A program made the position numbers and the translations under genes. The notes below the pieces were generated by a model, which searched no databases, was not told where the DNA came from, and saw only the letters and a list, made by a program, of their open reading frames with translations. A stretch of DNA of 64,000 nucleotides from the NCBI RefSeq assembly GCF_000275845.1, contig NW_006766898.1, positions 461,304 through 525,303 on the forward strand, in the 5' to 3' direction. The stretch is from Dichomitus squalens LYAD-421 SS1 (taxonomy: Eukaryota > Basidiomycota > Agaricomycetes > Polyporales > Polyporaceae). Shown one piece after another: positions 33,084 through 46,058 of this stretch; position 1 is the stretch's first letter; each line of letters opens with the position of its first letter.

Positions 33084-34973
33084 CTACCGCTTCGCCTCAC
33101 CCGCGCCAGCACCATCCCTCCGGTGCTGGAAGCCATGCCCCGCCTTGTTCTTCACATCACTCCAGAATGTATTCCAATCGTGCCCTCGGTGCGGGCCCTG
33201 CTCGCTCTGACTGGTCACTGAAGGGGTCGACAGCGGGAGACCGTCAGTCTCCCTCGGGTTCTGCACGAACGCTTCCTGCTGGGCAGCGTTCACCCGCTCG
33301 ATCGCCTTGATGAGCGAAGGCGTCGCAGGCACGGGGGAGAACACCGGCGCGGTGAGCGTCTGCGATGAAGCCGTGCCCGCTTGCGAAAGCGCGATAGACG
33401 ATGATTGGTGCTTGAGACTGTGCCTGCGGATGAAGTCTGGTGTCCATTTATCTCTACCATGGCGGTCTGTCCGGACAGCCGTGACGTCTTGTTCGTCTTC
33501 CGACAGTGGATCTTCCTTGGCCCTCTTCGCAACTCCCTTGGAGCCTTTCGTTGGCTGCTCCTCCGTGAGCGTCGCCATGGAATCTGACCTTGTCGGTGAC
33601 CTAACGAAGGGCGGGACTGCCTTCTTGAGATCCTCGTCCTCAGAGTCGGACGCGCTATACGGATCAAGCGGATCGAACTTGACAACTTCCCTGGTCCGCT
33701 GGCGACCCTTTACACCTGGCCTACGCTCCTTCCGCAAGTACTCCTGCGGAGGCGTGAACGGACGCGGCTTGTCGTCGCGGAGAGTGTGAGGGGCCGAAAG
33801 CGACTGCTTCTTGTATAATTTGAGCGGAGAGTCAGGAATAGGCTTCTTGAGGTCGGCATCAGTAGGAAAGACGATGTCCTTGTCAATGGGGTCCAGGCCG
33901 CTTTTATGGCCGAAGTGACGAGCCCAGAATGACTGTAGGGGGCGGAATTGTCCAGCGCGATCGTGACCGCTAGGGAGGGTTGCAGTGTAGTCCGCAAGAT
34001 AGCTATCCCATTTCTATGGACGCGATGTTAGAAGCGCATTGCGTCTGTCACGAAATACGCACCTCGTCTGGGTTCTCCCCTAGCTTCCTCTTCAATAACC
34101 AGTCCGTGGTGACGCCGATCAGGACGAAGAGACAAAATGCCGCACTGATCCCCTTCTCCTGCACTGTCCCCCAATTGCTTCCGTCTTTGAGCCAGAGCCG
34201 ATCCCAGACCTCGATCCAAGACGAGATGTGGGCAAGAAGCGCGATGGACTGGACGGTGCCAAATGCGCCAACGGAAGCCATAGCAAGTCGGACGAAAGTG
34301 TGCTGAGTGCGAGCTATGGGTAGCAGACACATGATGAGACCTATAGGCGTGAATATCGCGACGAGGATAAGGCGGGTGAGGAGCGAGGGGTGGAGGATGA
34401 CGGAAAAGGCGAGAGCGAAGGTAGAGCTACAATACAGAGCGGTCAATATGAAGGCATGCCATATGTTGAACGGGAGAGACGCACTATCCCGCAATGCCGG
34501 CAAATGCAAGGGTCACAATTCGCCACCTCGCAGATAGGAGGGCACTAGCGATCGCTGCGAGCAACCATACAGCGAGGAAAGCGCCGGAGCTGAGTGCTTT
34601 CGATGAAGCTGAGACATTAGGGATGAGAAGGGCGAGAAAGGTGGTCAAATGGACTGCACGTTGTTAGTCTGTGGGCTGATTGGGTAGGCGGGTGAAACAT
34701 ACCTCCGAAGACGAAGCCTAAGGCAATGCCACCTAAGCCACCCTCTAGTCTGAAGACCTTCTTGAGCAAAACCTCAGCATGCTGAATCCTTGTCGCCTCG
34801 GGCGGCTGAAGTGCGTCATAACGGGGTGCGAACGCCCGTGTGCGATCCAAGGTGAGAAACGCGCCGGCAAAAGTCAAAAGCAGGGAGAGGAAGAAGAGGG
34901 GCAGGGTATAAGCGAGCAGGAAGGAAGAGGAGGGCAAGAGAGAAGCGAGAGTGAGTAGCGACTGAGTGGACAT
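33084..34973 (-). CDS. TMEM198/DUF4203-like multipass membrane protein
   Basis: About 570 residues from the ATG at 34973 (MSTQSLLTLASLL). There are around seven hydrophobic segments, including LGGIALGFVFGG, the small-residue helix typical of the TMEM198/DUF4203 family. Others are GAFLAVWLLAAIASALL, FAGIAGYSTFALAFSV (made by splicing), LILVAIFTPIGLIMCLL and AAFCLFVLIGVTTDWLL. The C-terminal third is charged and probably cytosolic (EYLRKERRPGVKG, FDPLDPYSASDSEDEDL). At least three short introns interrupt it. The frame stays open about 300 bases upstream of this ATG but offers no other ATG, so a signal-peptide exon further upstream cannot be excluded. The family's function in fungi is unknown to me. 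Confidence 0.72.
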
Positions 34974-35473
34974 GACGAACGAGAAAGGCGTTGGAGGCAG
35001 AAGGGGCAAGTAGCGGAGGTTGTGGGGTAATTGAAGTCGTGAGGATTGGGTATCGTCGTAAAAGTCGTCTGAAGTTGCTCTGCGAGCGACAAGAACGCGG
35101 TCGCTGAGGGCACAAGTAACCCCGCCTGGAGAGATGGAGGGGGTCGCGTCGGGTAGCTCGAGAGATAAGGGCGGCGAGGAGGGCAGGTCGAGGTCGACGG
35201 CAACTTGCAAGACGGAACGACAAGCGCTGGTGGGCTGATCAGAGCAGAATCGCCTCAGGCGCTCAACGCGGGAAACCTCGAGCGCCTAAGGGATGTGGCC
35301 GCGGGGAATGCCGATGCGGCCGATCTCACACCGCTGATTTTTTCGGTGCAGGCTCTGGACGTTGGTCTCATCGAGCGTCCGACTCTTGCTTGCCCATGCT
35401 TTCTAACACTCTCACTGCTCCCCGCGTATATCGTAACAACCACGAGAGAGCGCATTCTTGATACCCTCCCAAA

Positions 35474-38307
35474 ATGCCCAAAATCGCAGCCCTTCATGGC
35501 ATCTCAAACATTTACTCAAAGCACAAGCCTCCCGGGCATGCAACCCCTCGCAAACGGGCCCACAAGCGCGAGCATGCCTGGGTCGACGTCTCCGACGACG
35601 ATCTCGAGGTGAAATCATCAAAGAAGCTCTCTTCCAAGGGCACCAATAAATCCGACCATGGGCCTCGCAAGAAAGCTCGTCTGTCTGCTCCTCCTGGACC
35701 CTCTTTTAAGGAGTCGCTTCACCAACAGCGCAAACAGCTTCCTATATACTCTGGTATGTCACAATGATACAAATGAAATATTCTCGTCTGAGCTTATATC
35801 TATTACGGTAATGCATAGGCAAGGACGCCGTCGTCGATATGATTCGTGAAAACGATGTCACTGTCCTCATCGGCGAGACTGGTTCAGGCAAGACAACTCG
35901 TGAGTCTCGAGCGCCCACTTCACCCGAAGACATGTCGCAAGTCCTCACTCGCCCCGGTGCTATCAATCAGAGGTTCCACAGTACTTGCTCGAGGCTGGAC
36001 TCTCCGGTTCTGGCATGATCGCAATTACCCAGCCCCGCAAAGTCGCTGCTACATCCCTTGCCTCTCGCGTTGCGTCCGAACAATCCACGTCTGTCGGCTC
36101 TCTCGTCGGCTACTCCGTTCGTTTCGACGAGGCCTGTTCTTCCGACACCCGCATCAAGTATGTCACCGACGGTATGCTCGTACGTGAGCTGCTCGGAGAT
36201 CCTCTCCTCTCTCGCTATAGCGTCGTCATCGTCGACGAGGCACATGAACGTACCCTTCGCACCGATCTCCTCCTTGCCAATCTCAAGACACTTTTGCGGA
36301 CACGCAATGCGCCTACCTCTGCGGTCCGTGAAGGGGCCAAGGGTAAGGGCAAGGAAAGGGCTTCCGAGAAGCTCAACCCCCTCAAGGTCGTGATCATGAG
36401 TGCAACGCTTGAAGCCGAAAAGTTCAGCAAGTTCTTTGGCGGGTGCGTACATACCCTACTCACCTTCGACCCCCCTTACCCCTTCCCCCGGCTCCCTTCC
36501 ATGCTTCTATCACGCGTCCCCCGTCCATGCCGACTCAGCTCCCGGCTAATCTCTCGGGTCTAGTGCGCAGGTCGTGTACGTGAAGGGTCGACAACACCCG
36601 GTCACAATTTACCACACCAAGACGAGTCAGCCGGATTATGTAGATGCTGCCTTTCGGACGTTCTTCCAGATACACACCGATCGGCCCTCTGGGGATGTCC
36701 TCATATTTCTGCCGGGTCAGGAGGATATCGAGTCTTTAGAAAAGTCCATACAGTTATACGCCAATCAGCTACCTAAGGACGCCTCGGGGGTGAGTCTGCT
36801 CCGCTGATCAGTATTGTCAAGCAGCCATTGACTTCGCTTGTCATGTGCGTTATGTGCTACGCTCGGTTAATACGCTAACATCAGGTACTCGTTTGTCCTA
36901 TGTATGCGGCGTTACCGCCCAGTCAGCAAACCAAGATATTTTCACCTACGCCAGCCGGTATGCGCAAATGCATCTTAGCGACAAACATCGCTGAGACGTC
37001 TATCACCATCCCTGGGGTCAAGTACGTGATAGACACCGGCAAATGCAAAGAGAAGCGATATCTTGCCAAGCATACCGGCACAGGTGACTAAGTTTTCCCA
37101 TACACGCGTGTCATATGTGTCTGTAGCTCACCGCCGCGGTCGCAGGTTTTGATACTCTGTTGACAAGAGACATCACTCAGTCGTCCGCCGTACAGAGAGC
37201 AGGCCGTGCAGGCCGCGAGGCAAGTCCCATCTGCCCGACCTCCTCCCACTGATTGTCATATTATATGCAGGGCAAAGGCTTCTGTTTCAGATTGTACACC
37301 GAGGAAGCCTTCAACGCGCTCCCCATCACAGCCGAACCTGAAATTCTTCGGTGCACGCTAACCTCGAGCGTCCTGCAGCTCCGGTGCCTTTCCCAAAACC
37401 TCGAGGAACTGGACCTCATGGACACGCCCGAGGAATCGTCCATCGCATTCGCCCTGATAGCCCTCGTGCTCCTCGGCGCGCTCGACAACCGCAGATCACT
37501 GACGCCCCTCGGGCGCAAAATGGCGGCGTTCCCGCTCGAGCCGCCCCTCGCCCGCGCGCTGCTCGCGGCCCCCGAGCTCGGCTGCACGTCCGAGGTGCTC
37601 GCGATCGTCTCGGTGCTCTCCTCGTCCTCGAGCCTCTTCGTGAACTCGCACGACGCACGGGACGCCGCGGCCGACGCGCGCCGCAAGTTCCGGCACCCCT
37701 CCGGGGACCACCTCACGATCCTGAACGTCGTGCGCGCGTACGAGGACGTCGCGGGGGCCGAGAGCAAGGCGGGGCGGCGGGACTGGTGTCGCAAGATGTT
37801 TCTGAACGAGCGCTGTCTTGCCGAGGCCGTGAACATCCGCGCGCAGCTGCGCGACGTGTGCGAGCGGCAGCAGATCGACTGGCGGGTCGGCGTCGGCGAC
37901 AGCCAAGGGGCCGAGAGCGCCATCCTGCGCGCGATGGTGCAGGGGCTGGTGCAGAACACGGCATTCTTGCAGCCGGACGGGTCCTACAAGCAGGTCATGG
38001 GCCACACTGTGAGTGGCTTGGTGCAATCGCCTCGCGCTGCCATTTTCTGATTGACGTTTGTCCCCCTCGCTGCTACCTTCAGATCTTGAAAATCCACCCA
38101 AGCTCGTCGCTTGTAGATAAGAAAGTGCCGGCGATTATATACGACGAGCTCGTACGTCATCCCCATCTTGTTCGTGACCGCTGCCCAGGCTAAGCTCGCA
38201 GTGGCGATGCGCAGGTATACACCACACACATCTACGCCCGGGGAGTGTCCGCCGTACCGAGGAACTTCATCGCCGAGGTTCCGTTGTTGAAGCAGCGGAC
38301 ACGCTGA
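35474..38307 (+). CDS. DHR2: DEAH-box RNA helicase, DHX33/Dhr2-like, 743 aa
   Basis: Nine exons (35474-35753, 35819-35899, 35971-36442, 36564-36789, 36885-37083, 37146-37219, 37271-38008, 38083-38151, 38215-38307) total 2232 nt. Helicase motifs appear in order: [10 protein letters not shown] (I), TQPRKVAA (Ia), VDEAHER (II), [10 protein letters not shown] (III), [11 protein letters not shown] (IV), [10 protein letters not shown] (V) and QRAGRAGR (VI). They are followed by the winged-helix, ratchet and OB-fold parts with [10 protein letters not shown]. The intron at 37220-37270 has a GC-AG pair; only that keeps the frame. Length and the short basic N-terminus fit Dhr2/DHX33, which works in nucleolar rRNA processing. 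Assignment among DEAH paralogues is by overall resemblance and so less sure than the family. The exon at 37271-38008 is markedly GC-rich. Confidence 0.88.
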
Positions 38308-41300
38308 AGCCGGCCTCCGTCGGTCCGCCGCAGAGTCAGCAGGGCTTTGAATGCGATAGCCACAGTCGTTTGGACACGCCATCTATTCCTGTTCACAGCG
38401 CATCCACTCTGTTCGCCGGATTTCGATTGAGGCGCACATGGCTCGCTCGTGCTACACCCGACCTCATCGCGCAATAGATAGCGTCATATGGACACGTGGG
38501 ATACGCAACTTCTCATCTTAACCCGCCGTCAGAGTGAAGCGTACCAAACAAAGTTGCGAGCATACAGTGCCTGCCGATTGACGCAGCCGGCAAGCACTAG
38601 GATACATTTCGCAGTTTGACGGGTTACATTCGCCGCCGTTCTGTTGGTTCGCGGAGTGCCAGACCATTTGCGGAACCATAAAAGTTGCATAACACGATAA
38701 GGCAGTCCAAAAGACGACTCACTTCCCGCAGACGCGAGATTTCCGGGAAGGCGCAGCAGGGTCGATGTTTTCAGTGGCTCTCAACGGGCATGTCGTGAGA
38801 CTCATCCGCACGCCGTCCTCATCCTACTATCAATACATCATCTCAAGACTTCTACGAATACTCGTTGCCCTTTAGGTTGCGATCTACGGTGATCGGAGGC
38901 CTGGGAAGGGCTCCACTGGGCACTCCTTGGAGATTAGATTCGTTTCTACCTTCGTTTCGAGGACTTGGAGGCTACACAACTGGCATGTACATGGTCGATC
39001 CAGATTTTGGCTCAGAGAGGACGGAAGAGCTCGCGCCAGCGAATGTAATTCAGTGTCCCGAGAACCTGTAATACGCACGGACTCGAGGAACGCCCGAGTC
39101 CTTCGGGGAATCCATGCCGATCGCAGCTAGCCCCCCTCCGTCGTCTGTCCTCTATATACCTCCTCAAACCCCACCGCTCGAGACCCAATCTGGCGGAAGA
39201 TTGTCACATCCCTTTAGCTTTTATTATTATTATTATTATTATTTTCTTGTCTTATACCAAACATAGCTACAGGGTACGGTAGGTATGTAAGTAAGCGTGT
39301 TATCCGAGATTGACATCCCTTTAGCAACGGGCCCCAGAGTATGGCTACAGAGTTAGATCGAGCGCTTGTTTCTAATACTTAATGTTCGGCTGTGGACCTG
39401 CCACACATCGCCGTCCCGGTGCTGCACACACGCCGCACCGAAAACTGTCTCCCTTGTCGGCTCCCACCACGGTTACCACGGAAGGCCCACCTGCTCCGAC
39501 AAGGTCCGACAGCAGATCCACAATCTACTCGCACGTCTAGCACGCCGCGCGCACGTTCATCTCGTGGGACATGCTATTACGCAGCTAGTACTGCCCAATC
39601 AACATGAATACCCGTGGTGGATGCACTTCGCGCGTAAACAGGGCCGCTTTTGTGCGGAACTTTCATTTCGCAGCATCGTTTATTGGAGGTACATGCGCTC
39701 TCCGCTCCAATTCTTGTCATTCCCAGGTTATGTTCGTACCATCCGCAGCCGCAGGGAATCCGCCTTCGGGTCCACTATGGCTCGATAGGCCAGTTTTCGC
39801 GTTATGTCCTGCAGTCTGAGCTGATCGACAGCGTCGGGTGTGGGCTTCATCGCTCCACATCCTGCTGGTCGGTCTGCGCCCTCGTGCCTCATTACGCAAG
39901 TATCCTGCATGGCACTTGACCCATTTCTTCCGGACCGAGGCCTTGCGCGGAAAGCGGCCACGACTGCCCTTGTGGGGTGAGCGGTTTTATGCGCTATGTA
40001 GCCCGTGTCTAGATTCCTGGATCTTGAGAGACGAGGTCAGAGAGGTCATTTTACGATCTGTGTCATAGCGATCGCAGGGTCGATTGACGTGCTCGCTACC
40101 AGTGTGTGAACCAGCCCGTCCGTTCGAATTGGACTGCTTGGCCAGGTGTTGACCCGTGACAAAAACACCCGGACTTTGTAGTTATCAGATACCGGGTAGA
40201 TTGGAGCATGTCGATCTGAGCGCCTACGATGCTGGTGATCGCAAGGAACAGCTGTACCTGGGGCTGACTAAGTACTGTACAAGCACATAGATAATACCCG
40301 GCGATCGGGGTGTTCAATGAACGAGATCTTCTTGATCGAACGAGGTCAGGGCCCTGGGACAAATATTCGATAGACACGACGATGCTGTGCACCGGCGCGC
40401 ATGGCGAAGGCGGACGAGGGCGGCGCTCGCGATCGTTCGATATGGCTGCAGAAAACTCGGAGATTTGAGTGGGGGATGGCGACGTTAACGCGGAGCGGCG
40501 AAGAGTGTGAGATAGAGACGAAGCGCTTATGAGAGGCGACCGGGTTCGGAGGGCAAGTGCAGGGATGCATAGCTGAGGCGGACGCGCGCTGGAACAGGCC
40601 AGGTTACACCCGCAGTGAGCCCGATTCGAGCGGCGTGCTTGAGTACGGATGCATGCATGTCGGTTCAATTGTGATGCGGTCTGCGCTGACGGTGGCTGTT
40701 CGCAAATCGGCGAGCGTGGCAGGTTACGCACGAATGGAGTGTTCAAGGACAAAATACATAGGAGGATGCAGCCCGAGGGGAGAGTGGACTTCGAATCGGG
40801 GAGCAGTTCGAACGGCACGGCTGGGCAAGTCGACACGTGGGAATATGCGAATGACTCGAGGATGAGTTGAGTGATGGCGCAGGGTGGACTGCGGGGCCGT
40901 CTGAGGAGTCAGAGAAGGTCGAGGTTGGCGACGTCCGACAAGGGCGGGGAATGGTAGGTGAGGTAGAGATGGGAGAAGGACGTCGTTGTATATACATAGC
41001 AAGGCCAGAGGAAGGGCAAATAGACTGATTGCAACAGGCTCAACGTTCTCGAAGCGGGGAATGTGGGCGCGAGAGGGTGTTGGCCGGGGTTGACGCAGGC
41101 TGCACGGCTGCCCCGGGCAACCCATCTCAGATCAGAGGCCCGCCCCCCGCCCACGTAAGCCCCTCAGCGTCAGCGGATCTCCTCTCTGCCCGGCATTCCG
41201 CCGCATCCCTGCCCCCGCCCGTCGCCATTCTACCCTGCTCGACGTCGCAGGCGGTGTGCGTGTGCCTTGCAAAGCCTAATCGACGGGAACAGAGTGGTGG

Positions 41301-41363
41301 GGCCAACGAAGACCGGAAAACGGGAGTGCGAAGACGGTGCGAGAACTTGGCACTCGCAGCACT
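38308..41363. other. Three-kilobase intergenic region
   Basis: No gene can be supported. An ATT/TTA trinucleotide repeat lies at 39220-39244. Open frames at 39366-39788 (+) and 40096-40836 (-) have arginine/serine/cysteine-rich compositions without motifs. The right part is probably promoter of the ABC transporter gene. Confidence 0.55.
39220..39244. repeat. ATT microsatellite
   Basis: A run of eight TTA units in noncoding DNA. Confidence 0.95.
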
Positions 41364-41423
41364 AGTAGGCGCCCAAGTGCCGCGTAAGATGGGAGTAGGC
41401 GCCCAAGTGCCCCGTAAGATGGG
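41364..41423. repeat. 30-bp tandem duplication in the ABC transporter promoter
   Basis: The unit AGTAGGCGCCCAAGTGCCGC plus GTAAGATGGG occurs twice in direct succession (41364-41393, 41394-41423) with a single G/C difference. It ends three bases before the TATA box, so it occupies the usual place of upstream activating sites. Each copy holds GGCGCC, an even palindrome. Confidence 0.8.
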
Positions 41424-41426
41424 AAG

Positions 41427-41436
41427 TTTATATAAG
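41427..41436 (+). promoter_or_regulatory. TATA box of the ABC transporter gene
   Basis: TTTATATAAG lies about 150 bases before the ATG at 41579, with a pyrimidine-rich stretch between them that fits a fungal transcription start region. Confidence 0.75.
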
Positions 41437-41578
41437 TCCACACGCCCTTGGTCGGCTCTGGTCGCCCTCGCTTGACTGGTCCTGCCTCCGCCGTCGGCCT
41501 CTGCCACCACTATATAGCCCTCTCCGTTCCTAGAAGGCAACCCGCAGTTCTCTCGCGGTCCTTACTCCCCCTCTCACT

Positions 41579-44500
41579 ATGGCGGCCAACTCGCCAGAAC
41601 CCTCTTCTATCAACGAGAAGGCCGACACCACGCAGGCCCCATCCGTTCCCGCCCCTGCACCCGTCAAGAAGGGCTTCTTCTCTCGCAAGCCAAAGAACCT
41701 CGACTCAGCTGTCTCTCACGAAAAGCATAGCCAGGATGCCGTCGTCGAGGGCGCGGGCACTACTCCCGTAAAGCAGCTTCAGCCAGCTTCCTTCTTATCC
41801 CTCTTCAGGTCTCGTCCTCCTCTCCTACAGTCCCATCCTCTCCTTATTAACCTGCTCCTACCAGGTTTTCGACCAAGTTCGAGCTTATAATCGATGTCAT
41901 TGGTTTGGTAGCAGCAGCCGCTGCCGGGGCTTCCCAGGTCCGTCCCCCCTCTTTTTAATTTCTGTCCTTCCGACTATCGCTCACGCCCCCGTCTGTTCCA
42001 TTCATACAGCCGCTCATGTCCCTCCTCTTCGGTCGTCTCACCCAGGACTTCGTCACCTTTGGCACAGACGTTATCAATGCCCAGAATGGCGTTGCGGGTG
42101 CCGCAGAGGACTTGCCCATAGCTGCTGCCCACTTCAAGCATTCCGCTGCTCTCAACGCGTCCTACCTCGTATATATCGGTAAGCGTCTCTTTTCGCCCGC
42201 TCTTCTCCCGGTTTGGTATCTTACGTTGTTCCCGTCAGGTATCGGCATGTTCGTCTGCACCTACACTTACATGGTCGTCTGGGTCTACACTGGAGAGGTC
42301 AATGCGAAACGTCTGCGTGAGGCGTACCTTCGTGCCGTCCTCCGTCAAGACATCGCCTTCTTCGATAACGTCGGCGCTGGTGAGGTTGCTACGCGTATCC
42401 AGACCGACACCCGTACGTCGTTTCGTGAAGCTTTCTCCGCCACGGTTGGCGCTGACTCTCGCCCGCTTCACAGATTTGGTCCAGCAGGGAACCTCTGAGA
42501 AGGTCGCTCTCGTGGTCAACTTCCTGGCTGCCTTCGTGACTGGTTTCGTCCTCGCCTACGTCCGCTCTTGGCGTCTCGCCCTTGCCATGTCCTCTATGCT
42601 GCCATGTATCGCCATCGCCGGCGGTGTCATGAACAGGTTCATCTCAAAGTACATGCAATTGTCTCTCCAGCACGTCGCCGAGGGTGGCACTCTGGCCGAA
42701 GAGGTCATATCTACCGTCCGTACAGCGCAGGCTTTCGGCACTCAGACGATCCTCGCCGACATCTACGACTCTCACGTCACGAAGTCCCGCCTCGTTGACC
42801 TCAGGGCTGCGATCTGGCATGGTGCCGGTCTCTCGTTCTTTTTCTTCGTTATCTATGGCGGCTACGGTCTTGCGTTCAGCTTTGGTGTCACGCTCATTAA
42901 CCGTGGCGAAGGTACGTCTATTCAGCGAGGTGTCTATTACGAGTCAGCGGTGTTCACCTCGTCCCCCAGCCAATGCCGGTGAAATCGTCAATGTTATCTT
43001 CGCTATCCTCATCGGTTCCTTCTCTCTCGCCCTTCTCGCCCCCGAGATGCAGGCGATCACCCAGGCTCGCGGTGCCGCCGCTAAACTGTACGAGACGATC
43101 GACCGCGTTCCTTCAATCGACTCCGCGTCTCCCGACGGCCTCAAGCCCGAGAAATGCATCGGCGAGATCACGCTCGAGCACGTCGACTTCAACTACCCCT
43201 CTCGCCCCGGTGTGCCCATCGTCAAGGACCTCTCCATCACCTTCCCTGCGGGCAAGACCACCGCGCTTGTCGGCGCCTCTGGTTCTGGAAAGTCAACCGT
43301 TATTTCTCTCGTGGAGCGGTTCTACGACCCCCTTGCGGGCGTCGTTAAACTCGACGGCGTGAACGTCAAGGACCTGAACGTCCGATGGCTCCGTTCGCAG
43401 ATCGGCCTCGTCTCCCAGGAGCCCACGCTTTTCGCGACCACCATCAAGGGCAACGTCGCGCACGGGCTGATCGGCACCCCCCACGAGCACGCGCCGGAGG
43501 AGGAGCAGTTCAAGCTCATCAAGGAGGCGTGCGTCAAGGCCAACGCCGACGGCTTCATCTCCAAGCTGCCCCTCGGCTACGACACCATGGTCGGCGAGCG
43601 CGGCTTCCTCCTCTCTGGCGGCCAGAAGCAACGCATCGCCATCGCGCGCGCCATCGTCTCCGACCCGCGCATCCTCCTGCTCGACGAGGCGACGTCCGCG
43701 CTGGACACGCAGTCCGAGGGCGTCGTGCAGAACGCGCTGGACAAGGCCGCGCACGGGCGCACGACGATCACGATCGCGCACCGGCTCTCGACGATCAAGG
43801 ACGCGGACTGCATCTACGTCATGGGCAACGGCCTCATCCTCGAGTCCGGCACGCACAACGAGCTGCTGCGCGACGAGAACGGGCCCTACGCGCGTCTCGT
43901 CGCCGCGCAGAAGCTCCGCGACGCGCGCGAGAAGCGCACCCTCGATAGCGACAGCGACACGGCCGCGTCTGCCGAGGAGGACGACGCCGCGGCGATCGAG
44001 AAGCAGGCCGCGGAGGAGGTCCCGCTCGAGCGGTCCAAGTCGGGCCGCTCGCTCGCCTCGGAGATCCTCGAGCAGAAGCAGAAGGAGCGCGCGACGGAGG
44101 AGAAGGACTACTCGCTGTACTACATCTTCAAGCGCATGGGCTACATCAACCGCGACGTGTGGAAGCAGTACCTCTTCGGGATCATCGCCGCCGTCTGCAA
44201 CGGCGCGACGTACCCCTCGTACGGCATCGTCTTCGCCAAGGGCATCAATACGTTCTCGGAGACGAACAACCACCAAAGGCGGCACGACGGCGACCGCGAC
44301 GCGCTCTACTTCTTCATCATCGCCCTCCTGTCCATGGTCGCCGTCGGGCTGCAGAACTATCTGTTCGCGTCGTCCGCGGCCGAGCTCACGGCGAAGCTGC
44401 GCTCGCTCTCCTTCCGCGCCATCCTCCGCCAGGACATCGAGTTCTTCGACAAGGACGAGAACAACACGGGGCAGCTCACGTCGACGCTGAGCGACAACCC

Positions 44501-46058
44501 GCAGAAGATCAACGGTCTCGCGGGCATCACGCTGGGTGCTATCGTGCAGAGCGCCTCGACGCTCATCATCGGCTACATCATCGGCCTCTCGTTCAACTGG
44601 CAGGTCGGTCTCGTCGGCATCGCGTGCACGCCCGTCCTCGTCTCGGCTGGATACATCCGTCTCGTACGTCGAAGCAGCATTCGTGTCCTTGTTTCATTCC
44701 AGCTAACTTCATTTTGTGCAGCGTGTCGTCGTGCTCAAGGACCAGCAGAACAAGAAGGCGCACGAGGCGTCCGCCCAGATCGCCTGCGAGGCCGCCGGGG
44801 CCATCCGGACCGTCGCGTCGCTCACCCGCGAGGACGACTGCTGCCGCCTCTACAGCGAGTCTCTGGAAGAGCCCCTCCGTCGTTCGAACCGCACGGCCAT
44901 CTACAGCAACGGCATATTCTCCCTCTCGCAGTCGATGGCCTTCTTCGTCATCGCCCTCGTCTTCTGGTACGGCTCCAACCTCGTCGCCGACTTCAAGCGC
45001 TCCACCTTCCAGTTCTTCGTCGGTCTTATGGTGCGTCTTTGTTCGACATCTCTCCATTTTTTACTCTTGAACTGATCATGTTTTTCCTCTTCACAGTCGA
45101 CGACCTTCTCGGCTATCCAGGCCGGCAACGTGTTCTCGTTCGTCCCCGATATCTCCTCGGCCAAGTCAGCGGGGTCGGATGTCATCAGGCTGCTCGACTC
45201 CAGGCCCGAGATCGACGCCGAGTCGACTGAGGGTGACGTCCCCAAGAACGTGCAGGGCCGCATCCGGTTCGAGAACGTCCACTTCCGCTACCCGACCCGC
45301 CCCGGTGTCCGCGTGCTCCGCGACCTCAACCTCACCGTCGAGCCCGGTACATATGCCGCTCTCGTCGGCGCCAGTGGCTGCGGTAAGAGTACGACGATCC
45401 AGCTCATCGAGCGTTTCTACGATCCGCTCGCTGGCGCCGTCTACCTCGACGAGCAGCCGATCACGAAGTACAACGTCTCCGAGTACCGCAAGAACATCGC
45501 GCTCGTGTCCCAGGAGCCCACGCTGTACGCCGGCACCGTCCGATTCAACATCCTCCTCGGGGCGACGAAGCCCAGGGAGGAGGTCACGCAGGAGGAGCTC
45601 GAGGAGGCGTGCCGCAACGCGAACATCCTCGAGTTCATCAAGTCGCTGCCCGACGGTTTCGACACCCAGGTCGGTGGTAAGGGTTCGCAGCTGTCTGGCG
45701 GCCAGAAGCAGCGTATCGCCATCGCCCGTGCTCTCCTCCGCAACCCGAAGGTGCTCCTGCTCGACGAGGCGACGTCTGCGCTCGACTCGACCTCGGAGAA
45801 GGTCGTACAAGAGGCGCTCGACCAGGCCGCGAAGGGCCGGACAACAATCGCCATCGCGCATCGACTATCCACCATCCAAAATGCTGATATCATGTGCGTA
45901 TTCTCGTCGTCGCTGTCTTTGATCGATACTGACCCTGGTCGTCCAGTTACTTCATTAAAGACGGTGCTGTCAGCGAATCTGGTACACATGACGAGCTCCT
46001 CGCGCTCAAGGGCGGCTACTATGAGTTCGTGCAACTACAAGCATTGAGCAAGAAGTAG
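41579..46058 (+). CDS. Full-size ABCB multidrug transporter (TMD-NBD)2, 1331 aa
   Basis: Nine exons (41579-41808, 41865-41937, 42010-42178, 42239-42412, 42474-42911, 42970-44663, 44722-45030, 45097-45893, 45947-46058) total 3996 nt. The protein has two halves. Each has six-helix membrane parts and one ATPase. The first ATPase has Walker A GASGSGKS, Q-loop SQEPTLFA, signature LSGGQKQR, Walker B ILLLDEATSALD and the switch histidine in TIAHRLST. The second has GASGCGKS, SQEPTLYA, LSGGQKQR, VLLLDEATSALD and IAHRLST. Both sites are complete, so both should hydrolyse ATP. The linker is long, acidic and basic by turns. The architecture is that of P-glycoprotein-like exporters or the a-factor exporter Ste6; the substrate is unknown. 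Exons 42970-44663 are very GC-rich. A fragment copy lies at 57233-57500. Confidence 0.95.

Noticed and set aside
37351..38193. 280-codon plus-strand frame overlapping the DEAH helicase
   Set aside because: Arg/Ala/Pro-rich alternative frame of a GC-rich exon; the helicase frame in the same place carries family sequence.
39366..39788. 140-codon plus-strand frame with PWWMHFARKQ
   Set aside because: Isolated, no motif, no partner exons, low-quality composition; treated as chance.
40096..40836. 247-codon minus-strand open frame
   Set aside because: No ATG-supported homologous motif, composition rich in Ser, Arg, Pro and Cys, no splice pattern; it lies in the upstream region of the ABC transporter gene.
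43293..44285. 330-codon minus-strand frame antisense to the ABC transporter
   Set aside because: A shadow of the very GC-rich coding exon: a repetitive Arg/Leu/Val/Asp composition that mirrors the codon bias of the real gene.
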